This document shows positions 16,633 through 24,462 of a DNA stretch of 64,000 bases, one piece after another. The DNA comes from CAYXGZ01 sp964464755. Lineage in GTDB: Bacteria; Planctomycetota; MHYJ01; JACPRB01. Each line of letters opens with the position of its first letter. Positions within the stretch are counted from its first letter, which is position 1. The notes beneath the pieces are model-generated. The model saw only the letters and a program-made list of their open reading frames with translations, was not told the origin of the DNA and searched no databases. The stretch is taken from the NCBI GenBank assembly GCA_964464755.1, contig CAYXGZ010000010.1, positions 1-64,000 of the forward strand, read 5' to 3'. The position numbers were made by a program, and so were the translations under genes.

Positions 16633-17891
16633 TCCGCCCCGCCGCGCTCCTCCTCCTCTCCCTCGCCGCCCCGCTGGCCGTCCCGCCGGGGCAGGGCGCC
16701 CCGCCCGTCCAGGAGGCGGCCTTCAAGAAGTCCATCGCCGCCGCCTGGGAGAGGCTGGCCACCTGGTGCGCCGCGAAGAAGCTCGCGACCGAGGCCAAGC
16801 TCCACGCCGGGGAGGCCCTCGCCCTCGACCCGGACAACGCGAAGGCGAAGGCCGCGAAGGCGGCGGACGGCGACTCCGCCGGCGCGAGCGAGGCCGACCG
16901 CAAGGAGTACGCGTCGAAGCTCGCCGCCGCGAAGCGCCAGGCCGCCGGGCTCTACCAGAAATGGGCCGCCGCCCCGCACGACGCGAAGGACGACGCGATC
17001 CACGACGAGCGCTGGGGCCGGGCCCTGGAGCTGGATCCCAAGGCCGTCGGCCCCCTCTACGAGGCCGAGTGGCGCCAGGCGATCCAGAAGCAGCAGTGGC
17101 GCCGGGTCGGCGCGCTCATCTCGAGGGCCGACGAGGTGCTGGGCCCGGATCCCCGGCGCTCCGCCGCGCTCCGCGACGCCGAGGCGAAGTCCAGCGACGT
17201 CGAACCGTTCCTGAAGAAGGCGTCGACGCACCCGCTGCGCTACTGGTTCTCGCTGCCCAAGGGATGGACCCCGGCGCGGACCTGGCCCGTGCTGGTCGTC
17301 GTGGACGGCGCCGGCTGCGGCTTCTACGACCAGTGCCGCAACTTCATGGGCCAGCGCGGCGACCTGGGCCTGATCGTGATCGCGCCCTGCACGTTCGCGA
17401 ACACCAACGGCCTCGAGAAGGCCAAGTACCCCTGGTACCCGCAGGAGCTGCTCGACGAGGTGGACAAGGCCGGCCGGCTGAAGTGGGACGACGCCGGGCT
17501 GATGGCCGTCCTCGCCGACCTGCGGCGGGACTACAAGGCCGAGGAGAAGTTCTTCATCACGGGCTTCTCGGGCGGCGGCAACCTGACCTGGTGGAACACG
17601 CTGACGCGCCCCGCGTCGCTGCGGGGCAGCTTCCCGGCCTGCGCGAACTTCTTCGCGAAGCCCGACGAGGCGCCCCCCGACGGCAAGGACGTCCCGATCC
17701 GCGCGTTCCAGGGCGACAAGGACGAGTACCTCCAGCAGCTCGACGACCAGTGGAGGCGCGCCGAGGGCGTCCTGCAGGCCTGGGGCTACACGAACTACTC
17801 GAGGACGCCCATCCCGGGCGCGGGCCACGTGCCCGCCGCCAAGGAGGTCCTCGACCAGGTCCGGAGCCTGCTCAAGACCCCCGGGAAGTAG
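16629..17891 (+). CDS. Exported alpha/beta-hydrolase (esterase/PHB-depolymerase-like)
   Basis: A 420-residue protein with a GTG start overlapping the previous gene, a signal peptide (PAALLLLSLAAPLAVPPGQG) and two parts. The N-terminal 170 residues are helical and Ala/Lys-rich, like a short TPR segment. The C-terminal 240 residues are an alpha/beta-hydrolase: nucleophile elbow GFSGGGNLTW, PVLVVVDGAGCGF near the oxyanion hole, and AGHVPA with the probable catalytic His. The shape fits poly(3-hydroxybutyrate) depolymerase or feruloyl-esterase-like enzymes; the substrate cannot be read from the sequence. Confidence 0.8.
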   Translation: MIRPAALLLLSLAAPLAVPPGQGAPPVQEAAFKKSIAAAWERLATWCAAKKLATEAKLHAGEALALDPDNAKAKAAKAADGDSAGASEADRKEYASKLAAAKRQAAGLYQKWAAAPHDAKDDAIHDERWGRALELDPKAVGPLYEAEWRQAIQKQQWRRVGALISRADEVLGPDPRRSAALRDAEAKSSDVEPFLKKASTHPLRYWFSLPKGWTPARTWPVLVVVDGAGCGFYDQCRNFMGQRGDLGLIVIAPCTFANTNGLEKAKYPWYPQELLDEVDKAGRLKWDDAGLMAVLADLRRDYKAEEKFFITGFSGGGNLTWWNTLTRPASLRGSFPACANFFAKPDEAPPDGKDVPIRAFQGDKDEYLQQLDDQWRRAEGVLQAWGYTNYSRTPIPGAGHVPAAKEVLDQVRSLLKTPGK

Positions 17892-17916
17892 CTGGCCCCG
17901 GCGCGAGCCCCCCGCC

Positions 17917-17922
17917 TATAAT
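17917..17922 (+). promoter_or_regulatory. -10 box of the GAF-domain gene, leaderless type
   Basis: A perfect TATAAT ends 7 nt before the ATG at 17930 and is followed only by C-rich sequence. Confidence 0.7.
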
Positions 17923-17929
17923 TCCCCCC

Positions 17930-18466
17930 ATGGCAGAACAATCCCTGACGGCGCTGTACTCCCGGCACCAGGTCCGCGCGGCCGCGCTGGACCGCATGCT
18001 CCACCTCTTCAGCGACCTCTCGGTCCCGGAGCGGTGCTACGCGGAGGTCCTCGAGCTGCTCGGCGAGGCGGTCCCCTGCCAGGCGGCGAGCCTGCTGCTC
18101 GTCACCGGCGAGGACGGCACGATGACCTTCGCGGCGGCCACCGGCCCGGTGGGCGAGAAGATCAAGGGCCTCAAGCTGCCGCCCAGCAAGGGCATCGCCG
18201 GCGCCTGCGCCGACGACCGGCACGTCATCTCGGTCAGCGACGCCACCAGCGACCCCCGCTTCGCCAAGGAGCTCTCGGAGTCGCTCGGCTTCGAGACCTG
18301 CTCGCTGCTCGCCGTCCCCGTCCTCCACAAGGGGGACCTCTGCGGCGTCATCGAGCTCATCAACAAGAAGGGCTCGCCCGACTGGTCCCGCCACGAGGTC
18401 GAGCTCGTCGAGCGCATCGCCCGGGCCACGGGGGCCCTCGTCAGCCTGCTGGGGGAACGGAGCTAA
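17930..18466 (+). CDS. GAF-domain sensor protein
   Basis: A 178-residue cytoplasmic protein that is almost wholly one GAF domain: CQAASLLLVTGEDGTMTFAA, the loop PPSKGIAGACADDRHVISVS, then LLAVPVLHKGDLCGVIELIN. GAF domains bind cyclic nucleotides or other small molecules. No output domain is attached. It lies one base upstream of pilT and shares its promoter, so it probably modulates pilus retraction or reports on surface state; two class III cyclases elsewhere in the window could supply a cyclic nucleotide. Confidence 0.88.
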   Translation: MAEQSLTALYSRHQVRAAALDRMLHLFSDLSVPERCYAEVLELLGEAVPCQAASLLLVTGEDGTMTFAAATGPVGEKIKGLKLPPSKGIAGACADDRHVISVSDATSDPRFAKELSESLGFETCSLLAVPVLHKGDLCGVIELINKKGSPDWSRHEVELVERIARATGALVSLLGERS

Positions 18467-18467
18467 C

Positions 18468-19646
18468 ATGGACATCAACCAGCTGTTCCGCGAGCAGATC
18501 GAGCGCCGCAGCTCGGACATGCACCTCAAGGTCGGCCGCCCGCCGCTCTTCCGCATCGCCGGCGAGATCGTCCCCACCGAGCACCCGGTGGTCGCGGAGA
18601 CGGACATGGAGCAGGCCCTCCGCGCCGTCCTCGGCGACGCCGGCTTCCTCCGCCTCCAGAAGGAGGGCGAGCTCGACGCCAGCTACGTCGTCCCCGAGGT
18701 CGCCCGCTTCCGCGTCAACGCGTTCCGCCGCATGGGCGAGTTCGGCATGATCGCCCGCTCCATCCCGATCAAGGTCCCCACCTTCGACAAGATGACGATG
18801 CCCTCGGCCCTCAAGGACATCCTCACCGTCCCCCAGGGCCTCGTCCTCGTCACCGGCCCCACCGGTTCCGGCAAGTCGACCACGCTCGCCTGCATGATCG
18901 AGCACCTCAACCAGACCCAGCCGCTCCACGTCGTCACCATCGAGGACCCGATCGAGTTCGTCTACACCGACGCGAAGTGCGAGATCACCCAGCGCCAGAT
19001 CGGCACCGACGTCTCCAGCTTCGGCGAGGCCCTCAAGCGCGTCCTCCGCCAGGACCCGGACGTCATCCTCCTCGGCGAGCTCCGCGACCGCGAGACGATC
19101 GAGACGGCCATGCACGCCGCGGAGACCGGCCACCTCGTCTTCTCGACCCTGCACACGAACGACTCGAAGCAGACGATCGACCGCATCATCGACATCTTCC
19201 CCGCCGACGCCCGCGACCACATCCGCTCCATGCTCGCGATGACCCTCCACGCGATCATCAGCCAGCGCCTCGTGCGCCGCGCCAGCGGAACCGGCCGCAC
19301 CGCCGCGATGGAGATCCTGATCAACACGCCGAACGTCCGCGAGCTGATCCTGCAGAACAAGATGCGGGAGATCGAGGGCGCGATCCGCGCGGGCGAGTTC
19401 TACCGGATGCAGACCTTCAACCAGGCCCTCGCCAAGCTCGTCCAGCAGAACCTCGTCACCGAGGAGGAGGCGATGGGCACCTCCCAGAACCCCAACGAGC
19501 TCAAGATGCTGCTCCGCGGCATCACCTCGGGCAGCGTGCGGGACTCCTCGTCCGCGATCCCCGCCGCGGGCCCCTTCCCCGTGCTCCCGAAGGCCCCGCC
19601 GCCCGACCCGACGAAGTCCGGGCTCAAGATCTCGAAGGGGTTCTAG
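18468..19646 (+). CDS. pilT: Type IV pilus twitching-motility ATPase PilT
   Basis: Hexameric retraction ATPase of type IV pili; 392 residues. It starts MDINQLFREQIERRSSDMHL and has the Walker A GPTGSGKSTT, an Asp box (VVTIEDPIEFVY), the Walker B region LLGELRDRETIETAMHAAET and the His box (VFSTLHTND). The C-terminus adds about 40 Pro/Ala-rich residues (AAGPFPVLPKAPPPDPTKSG) beyond the usual PilT end. No pilB, pilC or pilin gene is nearby, so it is separated from the assembly machinery. It converges on pyk with stops overlapping by 4 bp. Confidence 0.96.
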   Translation: MDINQLFREQIERRSSDMHLKVGRPPLFRIAGEIVPTEHPVVAETDMEQALRAVLGDAGFLRLQKEGELDASYVVPEVARFRVNAFRRMGEFGMIARSIPIKVPTFDKMTMPSALKDILTVPQGLVLVTGPTGSGKSTTLACMIEHLNQTQPLHVVTIEDPIEFVYTDAKCEITQRQIGTDVSSFGEALKRVLRQDPDVILLGELRDRETIETAMHAAETGHLVFSTLHTNDSKQTIDRIIDIFPADARDHIRSMLAMTLHAIISQRLVRRASGTGRTAAMEILINTPNVRELILQNKMREIEGAIRAGEFYRMQTFNQALAKLVQQNLVTEEEAMGTSQNPNELKMLLRGITSGSVRDSSSAIPAAGPFPVLPKAPPPDPTKSGLKISKGF

Positions 19647-20974
19647 ACCGTCGCGAGGTGGATGAGCGAGGTGTCGCCGGCCCGGCCCGGCGGCCAGCCC
19701 GCCGTCACCACGACGCGCGACCCGGCCGGGAAGCGCTTCCGCGCCTGGTAGAGCGCCCGCCCCAGCGGGTCCGGCGTCTCCGCCGCCTGCACCGGCGTCA
19801 CGCCCCACGTCAGCCTCAGCCGCCGCGCCGTCGCGGCGTCAGGGCAGATCGCGACCACGGGGACCGGCGGCCGGAAGGCCGCCACCCGGCGCGCCGTCGC
19901 CCCGCTCGCCGTCGGGATCACGAGGCCCGCCGCCCCCACGTCGAGCGCCAGCCGCACGGCCGCCCGCGCCACGGCGGACTCCGTCGCCGAGGGCGTCGGC
20001 AGGTCCGGCTGCGCCGCCCGGTGCGCCTCCGCCTCGCGGATGATGCGCTCCATCGTCTCCACGACGGCGACCGGGTCCCGGCCCGCCGCCGTCTCCTCGG
20101 AGAGCATCACCGCGTCCGTCCCGTCCAGCACCGCGTTGGCGACGTCGCTGGCCTCCGCCCGCGTGGGCACCGGCCGGCTCACCATCGACAGCAGCATCTG
20201 CGTCGCCGTGATCACGGGCTTGCCCGCGCGGTTCGCCATCGCGATCAGCCGCTTCTGCACCATCGGCACGCGCTCGATCGGCGTCTCGATCCCCAGGTCG
20301 CCGCGCGCGACCATCACGCCGTCGAAGGCCGCGACGATCGCCTCCATCCGCTCCACCGCGTCCGACTTCTCCACCTTCGCGATGACCGGCCGGGGCAGCC
20401 CCTCCAGGTCCTCCGGCCGCCGCACGTAGGACAGCGCGACGAAGTCCGGCGAGATCTCGCCCAGCTCGGCCAGGTCCCGCCGGTCCTTCGCGGTCAGCGG
20501 CGGGACGTCGGAATGGTCCCCCGGCAGGTTGATCCCCTTGCGCGACGTCAACGTGCCGCCCACCGCGACGACGCACTCGACGTCGCCGCCCTGCACCTTG
20601 ACGGCCTCGAGCTTCAGGGTGCCGTCGGCCAGCCAGACGGGGTCCCCCGCCCGGACCCGGCCCGGGAACTCGGGGTCGTCGACGGGGATCCCGCGGCCCG
20701 AGGTGGAGAGCACGACGCGGTCGCCGTCGCGCAGCAGCACGGGCGACGCCAGTTCGCCGATCCGCAGCTTGGGGCCGCAGAGGTCGGCGAGCACCGCGAG
20801 CCCGGGGTCCGTGGCCCGCGCCCGCTCGACCCTCGCCCGGTGCGAGGCGGGCGGCCCGTGGGAGAGGTTGACGCGGAGCACGTCCACGCCGGCGGCGATC
20901 GTCCGCTCGAGGACGCCGGGGGCGTCCAGCGCCGGGCCCAGCGTCGCGACGATCTTGGTCCGCGTCTCCGCCAT
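19643..20974 (-). CDS. pyk: Pyruvate kinase
   Basis: Converts phosphoenolpyruvate and ADP to pyruvate and ATP; 443 residues. N-terminal TRTKIVATLGPALDAPG and VLRVNLSHG, the substrate/Mg region KVEKSDAVERMEAI and VMVARGDLGIETPIERV, and NRAGKPVITATQMLLSM with TRAEASDVANAVLDGTDAVM are all family hallmarks. The C-terminal domain is present but short. It is transcribed divergently from the cyclase gene at 21027, each with its own close -10 box. Confidence 0.96.
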   Translation of the reverse strand: MAETRTKIVATLGPALDAPGVLERTIAAGVDVLRVNLSHGPPASHRARVERARATDPGLAVLADLCGPKLRIGELASPVLLRDGDRVVLSTSGRGIPVDDPEFPGRVRAGDPVWLADGTLKLEAVKVQGGDVECVVAVGGTLTSRKGINLPGDHSDVPPLTAKDRRDLAELGEISPDFVALSYVRRPEDLEGLPRPVIAKVEKSDAVERMEAIVAAFDGVMVARGDLGIETPIERVPMVQKRLIAMANRAGKPVITATQMLLSMVSRPVPTRAEASDVANAVLDGTDAVMLSEETAAGRDPVAVVETMERIIREAEAHRAAQPDLPTPSATESAVARAAVRLALDVGAAGLVIPTASGATARRVAAFRPPVPVVAICPDAATARRLRLTWGVTPVQAAETPDPLGRALYQARKRFPAGSRVVVTAGWPPGRAGDTSLIHLATV

Positions 20975-20982
20975 GGCCGGGC

Positions 20983-20988
20983 ATTATG
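20983..20988 (-). promoter_or_regulatory. -10-like box of pyk, leaderless type
   Basis: CATAAT on the minus strand ends 8 nt before the pyk ATG, back to back with the box serving the cyclase gene. Confidence 0.5.
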
Positions 20989-21010
20989 TCGGAGCCTCCC
21001 CGCGGTCTGC

Positions 21011-21019
21011 TAGTATTAC
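21011..21019 (+). promoter_or_regulatory. -10-like box of the SRPBCC-cyclase gene
   Basis: TAGTATTAC holds two overlapping hexamers (TAGTAT and TATTAC) ending 10 and 7 nt before the ATG at 21027. Confidence 0.45.
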
Positions 21020-21026
21020 CCCGCCC

Positions 21027-22826
21027 ATGAGACAGCGCCGGACCGAGACGTTCCGCGTGCCCGTGGAGAAGCTCTGGCCGCTCCTCGCGGACACCGACGG
21101 GCTCAACCGGGAGATCGGCCTGCCGCCGGTCGAGTACACCTTCGTCCCGCTCCGCCGCGGAGGCGCCGCGATCCGCGCCAAGGCCCGCGCCAACGGGATC
21201 GCGCTCGAGTGGGACGAGGAGCCCTACGAGTGGACCTGGCCCCGCGCCTTCAGCGTGCGCCGGGCGTTCCGCCGGGGCCCCTTCAAGACCTTCCACTGCA
21301 CCTGGAGCCTGGAGCCCGCCGCCGACGGCGCGACGGCCATGACCGTCGACCTCGAGGTGGAACCCTCCGGCCTCACCGGCAAGCTGCTGACCGGGACCCT
21401 GGTCAAGCGCGGGGTCGGCCAGATCTTCGACGCGGCCCGCGGCTACGAGAAGTTCCTCCGGAACGAGGCCACCACGCCCTTCCCCAACCGCCAGCCCCGG
21501 ATCCACGTGAACCGGGACGCCCTTGACGCCGCGCTCCAGAAGCTCAAGAAGTTCCCGGTCGTCCCGGGCGTCGCCGACCGCCTCGCCTCCCGCGTCGCCG
21601 GGGAGGTGGACGAGCGCGTCCGCGACCTCCGCCCCTTCCAGCTCGCCGACGAGTGGGGCGCCGGGCGCTTCGACGTCCTCAAGGCCTGCCTCTACGCGAC
21701 CCGCGCGGGCCTCCTCGACCTCCGCTGGCACGTGATCTGCCCCCGCTGCCGGGGGTCGAAGGGCGAGCACGACACGCTCAAGAAGCTCGCGGCCACCCAC
21801 GAGTGCCCCTCCTGCGCGATCCAGTTCCAGCTCGACCTCGACCGGCGCATCGAGGCCCGCTTCGTCCCCAACCGCGCGATCCGCGCCGTCGGCGGCGAGA
21901 TGTGGTGCATGGGCGGCCCGATGAACACGCCGCACATCTACGCGCAGTTCCAGCTCGCCCCCGGCGAGGAGCGGAAGGCCGTCCTCGGCCTGCCCGCGGG
22001 CCGCTACCAGGTGCGCCGGCCCGACCGCGCCGAGACGACGCCGCTGGCGATCGGCGCCGGCCCCGCGTCCGCGGCTCTCGAGATCGGCGAGGGCCCGGTC
22101 CCCGCCGCCGAGCTCGCCTCCGGCGGGACGCTCGCGCTCCGGAACCGGCTCGACGCCCCGATGCGGATCGCCGTGGAGCTGGAACCCCAGGAGAACGCGG
22201 CCGCGACCGCGGCGGCCGTCACGTCCCTCCAGGAGTTCCGCGACCTCTACGCGACCGAGGCGCTGGCGCCCGGCCTCGAGCTCACGATCGGCTCGCTCGC
22301 GGTCTTCTTCAGCGACCTGAAGGGATCGACGCAGATGTACGACAAGATCGGCGACGCCCCCGCGTACGCCGTCGTGCGCAAGCACTTCGACTTCATGATG
22401 GGGCACATCCGGGCCGCCAACGGCGCCGTCGTGAAGACGATGGGCGACGCGGTGATGGCGGTGTTCCGGGACCCGGCGGACGCCGTCCGCTGCGCGCTGT
22501 CGATCCAGCAGGCCGCCGCCGAGGAGGCCGCCTCGATCAAGATCGGCCTGCACTACGGCTCCTGCCTCGCCGTGACGAGCGTGGACTACCTGGACTACTT
22601 CGGCTCGACCGTGAACGTCGCCCAGCGCGCGCAGGGCCAGAGCGCCGGGGCGGACGTCGTGGTGACCGACGAGGTGTTCCGCGACCCGCGGGTCGCCGAG
22701 GTCATCCGCGCCAAGGGGGCCCACGAGTCGAGCTTCACGGCCTCGCTGAAGGGCCTCGAGGGCCGCTTCGTCCTCCACCGCCTCGTGTTCGGGAACCCGG
22801 GCGAGACCTTCGTCCGCAAGGCCTAG
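21027..22826 (+). CDS. Class III adenylate/guanylate cyclase with SRPBCC and DUF5939-like N-terminal domains
   Basis: A 599-residue soluble protein. Residues 1-150 look like an SRPBCC (Bet v 1-like) domain (FRVPVEKLWPLLADTDGLNR). The middle (about 160-420) resembles DUF5939, found beside cyclases, and includes four Cys in two pairs (ICPRCRGS and ECPSC) that could bind zinc. Residues 425-599 are the class III cyclase: first metal Asp in VFFSDLKGSTQMYD, second in KTMGDAVMAVF, and IGLHYGSC with the downstream GSTVNVAQRAQ. Key metal residues are intact. Whether it makes cAMP or cGMP cannot be decided. It is a single-gene unit followed by a terminator hairpin. Confidence 0.85.
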   Translation: MRQRRTETFRVPVEKLWPLLADTDGLNREIGLPPVEYTFVPLRRGGAAIRAKARANGIALEWDEEPYEWTWPRAFSVRRAFRRGPFKTFHCTWSLEPAADGATAMTVDLEVEPSGLTGKLLTGTLVKRGVGQIFDAARGYEKFLRNEATTPFPNRQPRIHVNRDALDAALQKLKKFPVVPGVADRLASRVAGEVDERVRDLRPFQLADEWGAGRFDVLKACLYATRAGLLDLRWHVICPRCRGSKGEHDTLKKLAATHECPSCAIQFQLDLDRRIEARFVPNRAIRAVGGEMWCMGGPMNTPHIYAQFQLAPGEERKAVLGLPAGRYQVRRPDRAETTPLAIGAGPASAALEIGEGPVPAAELASGGTLALRNRLDAPMRIAVELEPQENAAATAAAVTSLQEFRDLYATEALAPGLELTIGSLAVFFSDLKGSTQMYDKIGDAPAYAVVRKHFDFMMGHIRAANGAVVKTMGDAVMAVFRDPADAVRCALSIQQAAAEEAASIKIGLHYGSCLAVTSVDYLDYFGSTVNVAQRAQGQSAGADVVVTDEVFRDPRVAEVIRAKGAHESSFTASLKGLEGRFVLHRLVFGNPGETFVRKA

Positions 22827-22860
22827 AAAGAAAAGCGGGGCCGGGTTTCCCCGGCCCCGC
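22827..22860 (-). terminator. Intrinsic terminator after the Cys-rich lipoprotein gene
   Basis: An 11-bp GC-rich stem (22835-22845 with 22850-22860) and four-base loop are followed on the minus strand by TTTTCTTT. This ends minus-strand transcription; for the plus strand the hairpin lacks a U-tract but may still help. Confidence 0.8.
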
Positions 22861-22881
22861 GGTGTCGACCGGCCGGGACGG

Positions 22882-23325
22882 CTATTTCATCGACCCGCTG
22901 CACTTGCAGCACTTCTCGCAGGTCTTGCACTTCTCGCACATCTTGGCGGCCGCGCCCATCATCATCTTGCAGCCGTCGCACTTCTTGCAGCCCATCTCGG
23001 TGCACATCTTCGTGCACTTCTCGCACATCTTCGACATCTCGCAGCAGGCCTTGTCGCCCTTCATCATGGCCATGCACTTGTCGCAGGCCTTGCCCGCCGC
23101 CTTGCAGCCCTCGCACTTCGACATGGCCTCGCACGTGCCGCACTTCATCGCGCCGGCCTTGCAGCCGTCGCATTTCGCGCACTTGGAGTCCTTGGCGCAC
23201 GCGTCGCCCTTCTTGCACTCCATGCCGCAGCCCGTACACTTCATCATCGGCGACGCGCCGCCCGAGCAGGCGGCGAAGACCACGGCCACGGCCACCGACA
23301 GAACGGCGATCCCGAGCTTCCGCAT
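22882..23325 (-). CDS. Cysteine-rich, metallothionein-like lipoprotein
   Basis: A 147-residue lipoprotein (ATG 23325; signal VLSVAVAVVFAAC) whose mature chain holds 27 further Cys, almost all in CxxC or CxxxC spacing, with many Lys and Met and very few other residue types. Typical stretches are CTGCGMECKKGDAC, CAKCDGC, CEKCTKMC and CCKC. Nothing else in it suggests an enzyme. It looks like a membrane-anchored metal sink or a thiol-rich buffer. Low sequence complexity makes homology assignment hard. A strong terminator follows. Two more lipoprotein genes, one also rich in CxxC, lie directly upstream on the same strand. Confidence 0.82.
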   Translation of the reverse strand: MRKLGIAVLSVAVAVVFAACSGGASPMMKCTGCGMECKKGDACAKDSKCAKCDGCKAGAMKCGTCEAMSKCEGCKAAGKACDKCMAMMKGDKACCEMSKMCEKCTKMCTEMGCKKCDGCKMMMGAAAKMCEKCKTCEKCCKCSGSMK

Positions 23326-23439
23326 CCTGGTGTCCTCCGGTTGGGGGTTCTCGACCGACTTCACACTATACCGCATCGGCACGAACGGCCCGGATCCGCA
23401 GCCGGTCGCGTCGAAACCGGAACGCCCCGGGGCCCCGCT

Positions 23440-23883
23440 TTATTCCGGCGCGGACGGCGGCTCGTTGCCGGGAGGCCAGGCGTCCTCGCCCCGCGGCGGC
23501 GTGTCGTGGACCGCCATCGGGCGCAGGCAGTGGATCCTCGCCTTGCCGTCGCAGTGGCCGCAGGCGGCCAGCCTCGTGCCGTCGCAGGTCGGGCACTTCA
23601 TCCGGCCGGAGCCTTCGCAGGTCTTGCAGGGCTTCCCGTCCTTGCGCCCGTCGCCCTTGCACGTCGTGCAGGCGACCCGTCCGTCCTTGCAGCGCGTGCA
23701 CGGCACCTTCCCGGTGGCCCGGCAGGGCGGGCAGCCCTGGAGGCTGCTCCCCCGGCACGCGGAGCAGGCGGGCTCGTGGCAGAGCAGCTCCACGGAGTCG
23801 TGCCAGGTCCGCGGCGCGCGGTCCATCGTCGTCCCGCACGCGGCGAGCAGCAGGAGCGCCGGACCGAGAATCGCCGCCCTCAC
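23440..23883 (-). CDS. Lipoprotein with DnaJ-like CxxCxGxG zinc-finger repeats
   Basis: A 147-residue protein from GTG 23883. The lipobox LLLAAC is followed by at least seven CxxC units arranged like the DnaJ central zinc finger: CRGSSLQGCPPCRATG, CTRCKDGRVACTTCKGDG, CKTCEGSGRMKCPTCDGT, CGHCDG. DnaJ fingers bind zinc and support disulfide chemistry or client binding, but no J-domain is present, and this copy should sit outside the cytoplasm. It overlaps the upstream DUF799-like gene by 4 bp. Its function is unknown; I infer a metal-binding or redox role. Confidence 0.8.
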   Translation of the reverse strand: MRAAILGPALLLLAACGTTMDRAPRTWHDSVELLCHEPACSACRGSSLQGCPPCRATGKVPCTRCKDGRVACTTCKGDGRKDGKPCKTCEGSGRMKCPTCDGTRLAACGHCDGKARIHCLRPMAVHDTPPRGEDAWPPGNEPPSAPE

Positions 23884-24419
23884 GGCCGCACCGGGAGCTT
23901 GCGGAGGATCTCGGAGAGCGTCACGGCCATCACCTGGTCCGCGCCGGGCGCGCGGGGATGCATCCGGTACTCGCGGCGGAACGAGGCGTCGCCGGAGCTC
24001 CACAGGGCGATCCCGTCGGCCTTGACGAGCACGAAGGCCAGCGTCGGCGAGGTCGTCGTGATGTTCCAGTGCAGCACGGCGTCGGCCCCGAGCTCGCGCG
24101 CCAGCTCCGCGGGGCCGTACATCGCCGCCTCGCCCGACACCGTGAACCGGTTGCGCAGGAGGAAGCGGTTGACCGCCGCGATCGGGACGGGCTCGTAGCC
24201 CTTCGCGGCCAGGATCTCGTGGATCACCGCCCGGTACCAGGTCACGTACTCGAGGCCGAGGTCGTGGGTCCAGTTGTCCGGGGGCATCACGGCGACGCGG
24301 ACCACGCCGGTCCACGCGGGGGCGGGCGCGACGAGCTCGGCCTCGAGGTGGCGCGCCGAGCGCGGGCCGCCGCAGCCGGCCGAGGCCGCGAGGAGGACGA
24401 GGAGCAGCGGGAGTCGCAT
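23880..24419 (-). CDS. DUF799/GNA1162-like lipoprotein
   Basis: A 179-residue lipoprotein (signal LLLVLLAASAGCG). The pattern VAVMPPDNWTHDLGLEYVTW, then IHEILAAKGYEPVPIAAVNR and ELGADAVLHWNITTTSPT resembles the DUF799 family typified by the neisserial outer-membrane lipoprotein GNA1162. It heads a unit with the CxxC-rich lipoprotein, overlapping it by 4 bp, so the two probably act together in the outer envelope. Confidence 0.72.
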   Translation of the reverse strand: MRLPLLLVLLAASAGCGGPRSARHLEAELVAPAPAWTGVVRVAVMPPDNWTHDLGLEYVTWYRAVIHEILAAKGYEPVPIAAVNRFLLRNRFTVSGEAAMYGPAELARELGADAVLHWNITTTSPTLAFVLVKADGIALWSSGDASFRREYRMHPRAPGADQVMAVTLSEILRKLPVRP

Positions 24420-24462
24420 CGGGGGCCATCCTACCCGGCGGGCCGGGCCGGCGGTAGGGAAC

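Noticed and set aside
22882..23250. Regular TGC/GCA-rich spacing in the Cys-rich gene as a CRISPR-like or DNA repeat array
   Set aside because: The periodicity follows CxxC codons; there is no fixed repeat or spacer length, and the unit encodes a lipoprotein with a proper leader.
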